A stretch of DNA of 64,000 nt from Archaeoglobaceae archaeon (lineage in GTDB: Archaea; Halobacteriota; Archaeoglobi; Archaeoglobales; Archaeoglobaceae): NCBI GenBank assembly GCA_027028145.1, contig JALVJV010000011.1, positions 124,001 to 188,000 on the forward strand. The letters are read 5' to 3'. A program made the position numbers and the translations under genes. Of the stretch, positions 26,506-35,162 are shown in pieces. The notes under the pieces were generated by a model. It was not told where the DNA came from. It worked only from the letters and a program-made list of their open reading frames with translations, and searched no databases. Position 1 is the stretch's first letter. Every line of letters begins with the position of its first letter.

Positions 26506-27474
26506 TTAAAAATCAAAAATTTCTATTTCCAAGCCGACGTCCATCTCTCTCGCCTTTCTAAACACCAAATCCGCCACCGCTATATCCTGAATAGCCAAAC
26601 CTGTGGAATCGAATATCGTTATTTCTTCTTCGCTCTCGCGTCCTTTTTTCATTCCAGCTACGATTTCGCCGAGCGTCGCGTATATGTTCTCCTTCCCGAT
26701 TTTTCCTTTAGACACCGCCACGTTTATCTCCCCGCCGTGCATAGCCTGATCTAAATCGTCCACGACGATCTTAGCTTTAAGTAGAATTTCTTCCTCAAGC
26801 TCCTGCTTACCGGGAGCGTCCGCACCTATGGCGTTTATATGAGTCCCCTCCTTAACCCATTCCGATTTAACGACGGGTTTTCTAGAAGGCGTTGTGGTCG
26901 TAAGAACATCGCAATCGCAGGCATCTTCGATACTGCAGACCATCGCGGAAACTCCGAAGCTCTCACAGAACTTTGCAAACTTATCGGCGTTTTGCTTAAC
27001 GATATCGTAAGCCTTGACGAGCTCGATGTCAAATACTTCTCTTAGTGCCAGAAATTGAGTGTATGCTTGTCTCCCGCACCCGATAAAGCCGAAAACTTTG
27101 CTGTTCTTTCTCGCAAGGTATTTCGAGGCTATTCCGCCAGCGGCGCCGGTTCTAAAATTCGTTATATGCGTTCCGTCCATTATCGCAAGTGGAAAGCCCG
27201 TTTCTGGATCGTTGTATATAAGAACAGCCATTACGGTCGGCAAACCCTTCTTGGGATTCTCAGGATGCGAATTAACCCATTTAATGCCGGCTTTTCCGTC
27301 CAAATATGCTGGCATAGCCCTAAGATCACCTTTTTCGAACGTCAAGTAGACTTTCGGCGGCATCTGAGTCTTTCCCTTTGCATGCAACTCGAACGCTTTC
27401 TCAACGACTTCGATCGTTTCTTTCATCGTCAGAACTCTCTTAACATCACCTTCGGTAAGTATGAGGGTTTTCAT
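26506..27474 (-). CDS. ala: Alanine dehydrogenase (ornithine cyclodeaminase/mu-crystallin family)
   Basis: A 322-residue NAD-dependent enzyme interconverting alanine with pyruvate and ammonia. It has the same length as, and strong similarity to, the characterised A. fulgidus archaeal alanine dehydrogenase: QMPPKVYLTFEKGDLRAMPA, KWVNSHPENP.KGLPTVMA, FRTGAAGGIASKYLARKNS, FGFIGCGRQAY, TTTPSRKPVVKSEWV and VVDDLDQAMHGGEINVA. This family is unrelated to bacterial alanine dehydrogenase. Ornithine cyclodeaminase is the alternative. Single gene on the minus strand. Confidence 0.9.
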   Translation of the reverse strand: MKTLILTEGDVKRVLTMKETIEVVEKAFELHAKGKTQMPPKVYLTFEKGDLRAMPAYLDGKAGIKWVNSHPENPKKGLPTVMAVLIYNDPETGFPLAIMDGTHITNFRTGAAGGIASKYLARKNSKVFGFIGCGRQAYTQFLALREVFDIELVKAYDIVKQNADKFAKFCESFGVSAMVCSIEDACDCDVLTTTTPSRKPVVKSEWVKEGTHINAIGADAPGKQELEEEILLKAKIVVDDLDQAMHGGEINVAVSKGKIGKENIYATLGEIVAGMKKGRESEEEITIFDSTGLAIQDIAVADLVFRKAREMDVGLEIEIFDF

Positions 27475-27531
27475 GGAACGACCACCATCCCAAGTTTTTA
27501 AAAAATATCGTAAATCCGATTTGGTGTGATT

Positions 27532-28068
27532 CTACCTGCCGTATAAACCAACCAATTCGCCGTATTGAATTATGTGTCCTCGCATAGCTTTCAGAAGCTG
27601 GTCTTTATTGGCGTCCTTTAAGTTGAGAACGGTATCGAGGACGTAGACCTTAAATACGTATCTGTGAGGTTTTCCTTTCGGCGGGCAGGGACCTCCGTAG
27701 CCGTAATATCCGAAGTCGTTCCTTCCTTGGTATGCCTTAAAGGGTTTGGTTATCTCCTTGCCCCTCGGAATTCCTTCCGGAATCTTGTGTGTTGGAGGGA
27801 TGTCCCAGATTATCCAATGCGTGAATGTTCCCATCGGTGCATCCGGATCTTCCATAATGATGGCGATGCTCTTAGCTTTTGGAGATAGATTTACGAGTTC
27901 GAGAGGGGGTGAGATGTCTTCCCCATCGCACGTATACTTTTTCGGTATGAACCCTCCATTTTTAAATACGGACTTTACTTCCAAGTTCTTCTTCAATTTT
28001 GGCGCCTCACTCTGTGCGCAACCCAACAGCAAAATCGCTAAAAACAACACAGCGAGCAATCTCATCAT
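27532..28068 (-). CDS. PEBP/YbhB family lipoprotein
   Basis: A 178-residue phosphatidylethanolamine-binding-protein-like protein. The N-terminus is a signal peptide with a lipobox (LAILLLGC), so the mature protein should be lipid-anchored outside the membrane. The conserved PEBP core is seen in YTCDGEDISPPLEL, IIMEDPDAPMGTFTHWIIWDIP, FGYYGYGGPCPPKGKPHRY and KVYVLD. Family members bind small anionic ligands; function in archaea is unknown. It is divergent from pscS. Confidence 0.88.
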   Translation of the reverse strand: MMRLLAVLFLAILLLGCAQSEAPKLKKNLEVKSVFKNGGFIPKKYTCDGEDISPPLELVNLSPKAKSIAIIMEDPDAPMGTFTHWIIWDIPPTHKIPEGIPRGKEITKPFKAYQGRNDFGYYGYGGPCPPKGKPHRYVFKVYVLDTVLNLKDANKDQLLKAMRGHIIQYGELVGLYGR

Positions 28069-28096
28069 CGTGCAGTTTAACTAATGTAAAGATTAA

Positions 28097-29242
<1,146 letters not shown>

Positions 29243-29250
29243 CAGTTTAC

Positions 29251-29275
29251 TTTTTTATTTTGCTCAAATAAAAAA
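29251..29275. terminator. Bidirectional T-run terminator
   Basis: TTTTTTATTT (29251-29260) and AAATAAAAAA (29266-29275) are perfect 10-base inverted arms around TGCTC. They lie between the convergent pscS and permease genes, so each strand presents a T-rich tract just after its stop codon. Confidence 0.6.
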
Positions 29276-29282
29276 AGAAATT

Positions 29283-30614
29283 TTACAATTTGAGGAGTCT
29301 GCCCAAGTATAGGAAGTAAACAACGAAGACACCGGCTAAGATCCATAGCAACGGATGGACATCCCTTGGCTTTCCTGCTACGAGCTTCAGAATGCAGTAG
29401 CTGATGAATCCGACACCGATACCGTCCGCGATGCTGAACGTGAACGGAATCGTTGCTAAGACGAAGAACGCCGGTAGGGCTTCCGTGGGATCGTCGAACG
29501 TTATGTTTCTTATAACGTTCATCATCAGGAATCCTACCAAAATCAGCGCTGGGGCGGTTGCGCATGCCGGAATTATCTGCGCTATGGGTGAGATGAACAG
29601 ACCGATGACTATGAATAGCAAACCAACCACGAGCGCGACCATTCCCGTTCTACCGCCCTCTTCAATTCCAGCCGCGGACTCTATGTAGGTCGTTACCGTC
29701 GAAGTTCCAAGAATTGCTCCCAACGTCGTTCCTATAGCATCCGTAAGCAGTATCTTTTCAGAATCTGGGATACTCCCGTCCTCTCTCAGAAATCCAGCTT
29801 TAGCGCTTAAGCCGGTGACCGTTCCGATTGTATCGAAGAAGTCGACCATGAAGAACGCGAAGACCACTCCGAACGCTCCGACGTTAAGCAATCCCTGAAA
29901 ATCAAGCTTCATGAACGTGTAGCTGAGCGTCGGAAGAGAGAACAGGCTTTCTGGCTTGGGTGTAACGCCTATAGCTATTGCCAAGACTGTAGTCGTTAGA
30001 ATCGAAATCAGTAGAGCTCCGGGAATTTTTCTAACCATCAAAGCACATGCGAAGAAGATTCCGAATATCGCAAGCCAGAACTCCGGCTTCGCAAAATTTT
30101 GTGTCCCCAACGTTACGAGTGTAGCCTTACTGCCGACGATTATTCCCGCGTCCTTTAGACCTATAAGCGTCAGGAACAGTCCGATTCCGGCACCGATTGC
30201 ATACTTCTGCGAGATAGGTATGGCATCGATTACGGCAGTTCTGAACTTCGTAACCGATAGAATTATGAAGATCACACCTTCCACGAACACCGCGGCAAGC
30301 GCAACCTGCCATGGGTAGCCCATGTTAAGGCAGACGCTGTATGCGAAGTATGCGTTCAGCCCCATTCCCGGAGCCAATGCGAACGGCTTTTTTGCGTAAA
30401 GTCCCATTATTATCGTTGCAATTCCCGCTGAAAGGGCCGTGGCTGTGACCAAGGAGGGTATAGCCTCCTTACCCATCGCATTGCTCAGTATCGCCGGATT
30501 TACGAAGAGTATGTAAGCCATCGTCATGAACGTCGTTATTCCCGCGAGTATCTCCGTTCTCATGTCGGTGTTGAACCTTCTAAATTCGAAGTATTCCTCA
30601 AACCAGTTTGGCAT
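29283..30614 (-). CDS. NCS2 family purine/pyrimidine permease (AzgA-like)
   Basis: A 443-residue transporter with 12-14 membrane helices for nucleobases, probably adenine, guanine or hypoxanthine. It shows the AzgA-branch features EILAGITTFMTMAYILFVNP, GMGLNAYFAYSVC, GLFLTLIGLKDAGII, FFDTIGTVTGLS and ESAAGIEEGGRTG. ATG 30614 is preferred to ATG 30635: AAATTTTAAATAT (30634-30646 on this strand) would be the TATA and lies about 27 bases before 30614, so the upstream ATG would not be transcribed. A palindrome sits just upstream of the TATA. Confidence 0.88.
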   Translation of the reverse strand: MPNWFEEYFEFRRFNTDMRTEILAGITTFMTMAYILFVNPAILSNAMGKEAIPSLVTATALSAGIATIIMGLYAKKPFALAPGMGLNAYFAYSVCLNMGYPWQVALAAVFVEGVIFIILSVTKFRTAVIDAIPISQKYAIGAGIGLFLTLIGLKDAGIIVGSKATLVTLGTQNFAKPEFWLAIFGIFFACALMVRKIPGALLISILTTTVLAIAIGVTPKPESLFSLPTLSYTFMKLDFQGLLNVGAFGVVFAFFMVDFFDTIGTVTGLSAKAGFLREDGSIPDSEKILLTDAIGTTLGAILGTSTVTTYIESAAGIEEGGRTGMVALVVGLLFIVIGLFISPIAQIIPACATAPALILVGFLMMNVIRNITFDDPTEALPAFFVLATIPFTFSIADGIGVGFISYCILKLVAGKPRDVHPLLWILAGVFVVYFLYLGRLLKL

Positions 30615-30633
30615 GCCGATTGAACTCCTTGGC

Positions 30634-30672
30634 ATATTTAAAATTTGACCGTTTTAATTTAATCATGATTAA
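30634..30672 (-). promoter_or_regulatory. TATA box and palindromic operator of the permease gene
   Basis: On the minus strand AAATTTTAAATAT (30634-30646) forms the TATA box. TTAATCATGATTAA (30659-30672) is a perfect 14-base palindrome lying about a dozen bases upstream of it, a position where archaeal activators or repressors bind. Confidence 0.5.
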
Positions 30673-30734
30673 TAATTTGATAAATCATCTAATAACGGAA
30701 AAGCTTATTACGTGAGATAACCCACTCCCTTTGA

Positions 30735-30807
30735 AGCCCCGTAGGGTAGCGGTCAATCCTGCCGGCCTTTGGAGCCGGCGACCGGGGTTCGAATCCCCGC
30801 GGGGCTA
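30735..30807 (+). tRNA. tRNA-Gln (anticodon TTG)
   Basis: A 73-base tRNA. The acceptor is AGCCCCG paired with CGGGGCT, with discriminator A. The anticodon arm is CCGGC-CTTTGGA-GCCGG, giving TTG for CAA/CAG. The T arm is CGGGG-TTCGAAT-CCCCG. The A-U first pair is typical of archaeal tRNA-Gln, whose Glu charge is amidated by GatDE. CCA is not encoded and there is no intron. CTTATTA about 30 bases upstream is a likely TATA. Confidence 0.95.
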
Positions 30808-30882
30808 CTAACCAACATACGATTTGCACCAAAATTTCAAAACCGCCAAACTGTTATATATTTTCCCGAATAGTCGTGTATC

Positions 30883-31200
30883 ATGAAGGAAATCGACGGA
30901 AACGAGCTTGATAGGATAGTTGACAACGGATTAGTAGTTGTGGATTTCTATGCGGATTGGTGTGCCCCGTGCAGATTCCTAAAGCCTATACTCGAAAAGG
31001 TTGAAAGAGAGTTCGAAGGAATAACGTTTGTAAAGGTGAATATCGAGGAACATCCGGAGATCGCGTTCAAATACGGGATAACGAGCATTCCAACCGTTCT
31101 AATCTTCCGCAACGGTAAAGTCGTTGGAGGCTTTGTCGGAGTTTTGCCTGAGGACGCGATTAAAGCCGAAATTCTAAAAGCCCAAGCGACGATCCGCTAA
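30883..31200 (+). CDS. trxA: Thioredoxin
   Basis: A 105-residue thioredoxin with a WCAPC active site (Cys27, Cys30), the preceding DFYADW, the cis-proline in GITSIPTV and the terminal glycine-rich FRNGKVVGGFVG. A cytosolic disulfide reductant. GTTATATATTTT around 30853 is a TATA about 25 bases before ATG 30883, so the transcript is probably leaderless. The 3' end overlaps the convergent regulator by four bases. Confidence 0.93.
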   Translation: MKEIDGNELDRIVDNGLVVVDFYADWCAPCRFLKPILEKVEREFEGITFVKVNIEEHPEIAFKYGITSIPTVLIFRNGKVVGGFVGVLPEDAIKAEILKAQATIR

Positions 31201-31520
31201 ATCTTGCTATTTTTTATATCGTCGAGCCATCTCTTGAGCATTCTGACTGTAATCTCTTTAAACTTGTCGAAATCCACCGCCTTATAAACGTATTTGTATC
31301 CCCCGCCCTTCAAAATCCTGTATTCTCTTTTCACAAGTCCCCTATCCATCAAATTTTTCAGAGCTTTATAAACTGAGCTGTTGTCCTTTCCGAGTTTTTC
31401 GGCGATCGTGCTTACATCCAATCCGGGACTTTTAAGCAGTGTAAGGTAAACCTCCATCTCCAAGCACGATATACCGAAAGCACACTTCAGAATGCATTTG
31501 AGGTTTCGATCGCACTTCAT
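31197..31520 (-). CDS. Winged-helix transcriptional regulator (TrmB-like)
   Basis: A 107-residue protein. Cysteines at the N-terminus (CDRNLKCILKCAFGISCLE) are followed by a winged helix (VYLTLLKSPGLDVSTIAEKLGKDNSSVYKALKNLMDRGLVKRE). The cysteine pattern could bind a metal or sense redox state. ATG 31520 overlaps the stop of the upstream gene as ATGA; the longer version extends needlessly into that gene. Target genes unknown; it sits next to thioredoxin. Confidence 0.75.
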   Translation of the reverse strand: MKCDRNLKCILKCAFGISCLEMEVYLTLLKSPGLDVSTIAEKLGKDNSSVYKALKNLMDRGLVKREYRILKGGGYKYVYKAVDFDKFKEITVRMLKRWLDDIKNSKI

Positions 31521-31801
31521 ACCTTTACGAACACCATTTTGATGTTCTCCTTCATCGGCATGAACTTGTAACCGCATCTACACTCGACTTCATCCGGAAT
31601 GTCCATTACATTTTCAAATTCGGCGCAGACTTCTCTGCACCTTGGACAGATAACCTTAAACTTCAGCCTGAGCTTTCCCTTCTCGACGAGCTTTAAGCAG
31701 AGGTTCGTAGCATGACAAATACTCGTATTAAGTTTTTCCGCAATAAATTCGGGCTCCGTTTCTCCCGAAATAAGTTCGAGAATGCGATCCAACTCCGACA
31801 T
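31517..31801 (-). CDS. Small helix-turn-helix/zinc-ribbon protein
   Basis: A 94-residue protein of unknown function. Residues 1-45 are helical and resemble a winged-helix half (ILELISGETEPEFIAEKLNTSICHATNLCLKLVEKGKL). Residues 50-80 carry a zinc ribbon (CPRCREVC...CRCG). It is coupled by ATGA to the TrmB-like regulator, so the pair may act together. It lies 20 bases downstream of prefoldin beta on the same strand. Confidence 0.65.
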   Translation of the reverse strand: MSELDRILELISGETEPEFIAEKLNTSICHATNLCLKLVEKGKLRLKFKVICPRCREVCAEFENVMDIPDEVECRCGYKFMPMKENIKMVFVKV

Positions 31802-31821
31802 ACGAACAAATAAAAAATTGA

Positions 31822-32175
31822 TTAGCCGGCTTGGACTCCGCCGAGTAGGGATTTAATTTTCTTCTGTAAGTCCTGCAGTCGCTCCTTCAGCTTCTCTTCT
31901 TGCCTCTCCAAAGTCCTAATTCTGATCTCGAACGTGTCCTTCTTCTCCTTCAACTCCTTTAGAATATCCTCCTTCGAAGTTTTGACGAGTATCGTTCCGA
32001 CCGTCTTGAAGATCGGAGTGTCATCGCTGACCTTCTCTACCTCCTGAATCGCATTCTCAGTTTCCTTCAAAGAGTTTTCGAGTTGAACCTTCTGCGTTAC
32101 CACCATCTGAAGCTGTTGCTGGAGTTGCTGAAGCTGGGCAATCATATTCTGAACCTGAGGCGGAAGCTCACCCAT
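31822..32175 (-). CDS. pfdB: Prefoldin subunit beta
   Basis: A 117-residue prefoldin beta subunit, part of the hexameric jellyfish-shaped chaperone that hands unfolded proteins to the thermosome. Two long coiled coils (about 5-40 and 75-112) flank the beta-hairpin region VSDDTPIFKTVGTILVKTSKED. ATG 32175 overlaps the Pcc1 stop (TAATG), fixing the start; six further in-frame residues upstream are inside Pcc1. It belongs to the conserved archaeal Brix-Pcc1-prefoldin cluster. Confidence 0.92.
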   Translation of the reverse strand: MGELPPQVQNMIAQLQQLQQQLQMVVTQKVQLENSLKETENAIQEVEKVSDDTPIFKTVGTILVKTSKEDILKELKEKKDTFEIRIRTLERQEEKLKERLQDLQKKIKSLLGGVQAG

Positions 32176-32390
32176 TACAACACCTCCAAACACGCTTTAA
32201 TCAACCTGAGCCAAGCGTTTACCGCTGCCCTCAGATCGGCTAACTCATCGGATTCGAGCCTTAGCATTAGCCTACCTCCATCTAAATAAACCTTTGCCTT
32301 GCTTATCGCATCCCTTTCCTCTACCTTTAAAGCACGGTATAGAATTTCGGCTTTCTCCTCGTCAAGCTCGAATACGAACTCAGCCTCCAA
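32175..32390 (-). CDS. pcc1: KEOPS complex subunit Pcc1
   Basis: A 71-residue Pcc1, the dimerisation subunit of KEOPS that makes t6A37 in tRNA. Typical features are EAEFVFELDEEKAEILYRALKVEE at the front and LESDELADLRAAVNAWLRLIKACLEVL at the end. It overlaps the Brix gene by 11 bases and prefoldin beta by one base. Confidence 0.88.
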   Translation of the reverse strand: MEAEFVFELDEEKAEILYRALKVEERDAISKAKVYLDGGRLMLRLESDELADLRAAVNAWLRLIKACLEVL

Positions 32391-32868
32391 TTTTGATTCC
32401 CCCCTTTCTCTTTATCTTCATCTTGAAAACCGTAACGTCCTCGTATCTGAATTCCAACGTTATCCACTCCTCGTCACGTTTAACGTAGACCTTCTTCTTC
32501 GGATCCATCTTCCTCGCAAGCTTCAAGCCCGCCTCGTTTTGGGGAAGGGCTCCGAGTAAAAGGGGATCGAAAGGAGCTTTGCCGATGAAAACAACCGGAC
32601 TGTCGTCCATCTTAACCTTCACTACGTTGCTGACGTTGAACCTTATTTTGAGAATCTCACCCCTTTCGGGATGGATTATTTTGAGAATTGCCGGATTTCC
32701 CTTGACTTCCTCGATGATGGCGAGACTTTCGTTCCTACCGAGCATGGAATATAGTTCATCTAAGCTGAGCTTACCTCTCTGGACGTATCTCCAGTTCATG
32801 AATCTCGCCAAAGCCTTTGCCAAGCTTCTCGTTCTCCTGCTCGGCTTTCTTGAAGTCGTTAGTATCAC
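32380..32868 (-). CDS. Brix domain ribosome-biogenesis protein
   Basis: A 162-residue archaeal Brix/Imp4-like protein for large-subunit or rRNA maturation. It starts with the family signature ILTTSRKPSRRTRSLAKALARFMNW and has KGNPAILKIIHPERGEILKIRFNV and the C-terminal RDEEWITLEFRYEDVTVFKMK. The start is GTG. In many archaea this gene follows rpl37Ae and rpoP; here those are absent and the divergent trm5 lies upstream. Confidence 0.88.
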   Translation of the reverse strand: MILTTSRKPSRRTRSLAKALARFMNWRYVQRGKLSLDELYSMLGRNESLAIIEEVKGNPAILKIIHPERGEILKIRFNVSNVVKVKMDDSPVVFIGKAPFDPLLLGALPQNEAGLKLARKMDPKKKVYVKRDEEWITLEFRYEDVTVFKMKIKRKGGIKIGG

Positions 32869-32960
32869 GGACTCTAATTTGACGGATGTGTGTATATAAA
32901 GTTGCTTTGCTGACGGACAACCGGAGAAGATTTTTATTCAGCTTCGCTCGATTTCTTCAG

Positions 32961-33794
32961 GTGAGCATCAAAGAGGCTTTGAAGGGGAAGGTGAGCGAGG
33001 AGGAGTTGAAAAAGGTGACGAGGAGCTTCGAGATAATAGGAGATGTCGTTCTGATCAACCTGCCGGATGAAGTTCTTCATCTGAAAGATCTGATAGTTCA
33101 AGCAATTTTGAGCAAACACAAGCATGTAAAGACCATTTTGAGGAAGGTCGGAGAAGTCGAGGGTGTGTATAGGGTTGCGAGATACGAGCCGATCTATGGC
33201 AAAGAAACTGAAACCGTAGTCAAGGAGCACGGATGCAGGTTTTTGGTTGATCCGACTAAAGTATACTACTCCGTAAAGCTTTCCGGGGAGAGGGAGAGGA
33301 TTGCGAAACTCGTAAAGCCGGGGGAAAGGGTTTTGGTTATGTTTGCCGGCGTCGGCCCTTATGCGATCGTAATCGCAAAGCTCGCGAAGCCTAAGGAGGT
33401 TATAGGCGTTGAGATCAATCCGAAAGCCGTGGAATACTTCCGTAAGAATGTGGAACTGAATAAAGTGCAGGATGTAGTTAAGGTTTACGAGGGGGATGTG
33501 AGGGATGTAGTTCCAAAGCTCGAAGGCAAATTCGACAGAATTCTGATGCCCGCTCCTTATTCGGCGGAGGATTTCGTTTACTTGCTTAGAGATAAGGTCA
33601 AAGTAGGAAGTTATGTTCACTATTACACCTTCGCCGGGAAAGAGGAGGAAGACGATGTTCTGCCGAGAAGGGTGAAGGATCTCTTCAGAAGACACGGAAT
33701 GTTGGCTGAAATTGAGAAGATAAAGACCTGCGGTAGCTTCGCGCCGCGCGTTTACAGATACGTTCTGGATCTGAGAATCGTTGATCTGATCTAA
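32961..33794 (+). CDS. trm5: tRNA (guanine-37-N1)-methyltransferase Trm5 family
   Basis: A 277-residue class I SAM methyltransferase. The D1-D2 region ends with CRFLVDPTKVYYSVKLSGERERIAKLV, then the SAM motif VLVMFAGVGPYAIVIAK, GVEINPKAVEYF and the catalytic MPAPYS in place of NPPY-like motifs. Trm5 makes m1G37; wyosine-pathway Taw2/Taw22 enzymes are close relatives. GTG 32961 is chosen: SIKEALKGK is the usual start of the family, and TTTTTATT about 28 bases upstream suits a leaderless message. The frame is open back to 32886, but that stretch would leave almost no promoter. Confidence 0.85.
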   Translation: MSIKEALKGKVSEEELKKVTRSFEIIGDVVLINLPDEVLHLKDLIVQAILSKHKHVKTILRKVGEVEGVYRVARYEPIYGKETETVVKEHGCRFLVDPTKVYYSVKLSGERERIAKLVKPGERVLVMFAGVGPYAIVIAKLAKPKEVIGVEINPKAVEYFRKNVELNKVQDVVKVYEGDVRDVVPKLEGKFDRILMPAPYSAEDFVYLLRDKVKVGSYVHYYTFAGKEEEDDVLPRRVKDLFRRHGMLAEIEKIKTCGSFAPRVYRYVLDLRIVDLI

Positions 33795-34066
33795 CCGATT
33801 TCTATCTCCAAGTAGTCCTTCTCAGCCTTTATACATTTAATCCTTTTACCTATCTCAAATCTGACTTTATCAGTTATCCTCTCCGAAGGCAGTCCGAGGG
33901 ATGAGAATACGTAACCCATCAGAAGTGCGCTGTTGACGAAGAAGAGTCCGGCTAAGCCCATGTCCAAGAAAGTCCTGAAGTTCTGCTCTCCCATGCGTTT
34001 GTCGTATCCCCTATCCCTCAGCCACCTTTCGAACTCCCGAATCGTGAGGGTTACCTTTTTAGGCAT
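33791..34066 (-). CDS. Conserved hypothetical protein
   Basis: A 91-residue protein I do not recognise. It begins basic (MPKKVTLTIREFERWLRDRGYDKRMG), has a mildly hydrophobic centre (MGLAGLFFVNSALLMGYVFSSLGLP), and ends in a beta-like stretch (KRIKCIKAEKDYLEIEIG). The first 30 residues resemble those of small archaeal DNA- or RNA-associated proteins, without a firm match. It converges on trm5 with a four-base overlap and is divergent from the amidohydrolase. Confidence 0.6.
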   Translation of the reverse strand: MPKKVTLTIREFERWLRDRGYDKRMGEQNFRTFLDMGLAGLFFVNSALLMGYVFSSLGLPSERITDKVRFEIGKRIKCIKAEKDYLEIEIG

Positions 34067-34109
34067 AATCGCAGATCTGCCGCGGTAAATATAAGCTTAG
34101 GGGGTTCGC

Positions 34110-35108
34110 ATGAGGGGGGAACTGATAACTCCGGATGGCGAAATCTTGAAGGGAGAACTGGTGATTGAAGGGGGAAAGGCTAAATTTGAAGAGCGCGAGT
34201 GCGAACCGGAATACGTGTTTGTTCCGACTTTCTTCAATGCCCATGCGCACTTAGGGGATTCGGTTGCGAAAGATCCCCCGTTCAAAAGCTTGGAAGAGCT
34301 TGTGGCACCCGGAGGATTTAAGTTTAAGGTTTTGTCGGAATCGAGCGAAGAAGAATTGGTGGAGGGGATCAGAAATTCGTTGAGGATTGCCTTCGAAAGC
34401 GGAACCACCACTCTGTTGGATTTCAGGGAAGGAGGGATTGCGGGTTTAAGCATTTTGAAGAAAGCCGACGAAATGGGATTGTGTTTGCCCCTTACGAGAC
34501 CCTCAAGCTTGGAAGAAGCCGAAAAACTTGTAGAGATATCTTTGGGATTCGGAATGAGTTCTGCGAGAGATCACGATTACGCATTCTTAGAAGAGCTAAG
34601 AGAGATCGCTAAAAAGCACAGTAAGATATTTGCGATCCATGCCGGAGAGAAGGACAACGAAGACGTTGAATCCGCACTTACGCTCGAACCCGATCTGCTC
34701 ATACACATGAATTTTGCCGACGTAGGTCTGTTGAAGAAAGCTATGGACGAAGGAATACCCATAGTCTCGTGCATCCGCTCGAACGCTTTTTTCGGACTTC
34801 TCAACTTGAAAAATTACGAAATTTTAGCGGAATACGACGGATGGTTGCTCGGAACTGATAACGCAATGGTAGCAAAGCCTTCGATGCTTGAGGAGATGCA
34901 CTTCGCCACTCTTCTGATAAAAAACGATTTGGCCGTTTTTAAGGCGAGCGTTAGGGGTTTCGAATTGTTTGGAGGTAAGTCGGGAGTGGTGGTGTTTCAT
35001 AGAAGAAAGAACTTCAAAAATTCGAAGAACGTTCTCGCCACCCTTGTTAGAAGAGCGGGAGTTGAGGACATCGACTCGGTATTGCTCGTTACGCTTGTCT
35101 ACGATTAA
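34110..35108 (+). CDS. Amidohydrolase-superfamily protein (cytosine deaminase/TRZ-like)
   Basis: A 332-residue metal-dependent hydrolase. The ligand motifs are NAHAHLGD near 44-51, FAIHAGEKD (His), LLIHMNFAD (His) and GTDNAM (Asp), all in order on the TIM-barrel. The N-terminal beta-strands (ITPDGEILKGELVIEGGKA) form the usual composite sandwich. It is shorter than most deaminases of this type (over 400 residues). Substrate unknown; aminohydrolysis of a purine, pyrimidine or adenosyl compound is the general family reaction. Confidence 0.8.
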   Translation: MRGELITPDGEILKGELVIEGGKAKFEERECEPEYVFVPTFFNAHAHLGDSVAKDPPFKSLEELVAPGGFKFKVLSESSEEELVEGIRNSLRIAFESGTTTLLDFREGGIAGLSILKKADEMGLCLPLTRPSSLEEAEKLVEISLGFGMSSARDHDYAFLEELREIAKKHSKIFAIHAGEKDNEDVESALTLEPDLLIHMNFADVGLLKKAMDEGIPIVSCIRSNAFFGLLNLKNYEILAEYDGWLLGTDNAMVAKPSMLEEMHFATLLIKNDLAVFKASVRGFELFGGKSGVVVFHRRKNFKNSKNVLATLVRRAGVEDIDSVLLVTLVYD

Positions 35109-35162
35109 ATAAAAAGGAAATCCGACGACAATATTTTATAGCATCCGATCGAAGTTTGATCG

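Noticed and set aside
32934-33695. 253-residue minus-strand frame within trm5
   Set aside because: Antisense of a clear methyltransferase; composition is that of a shadow frame.
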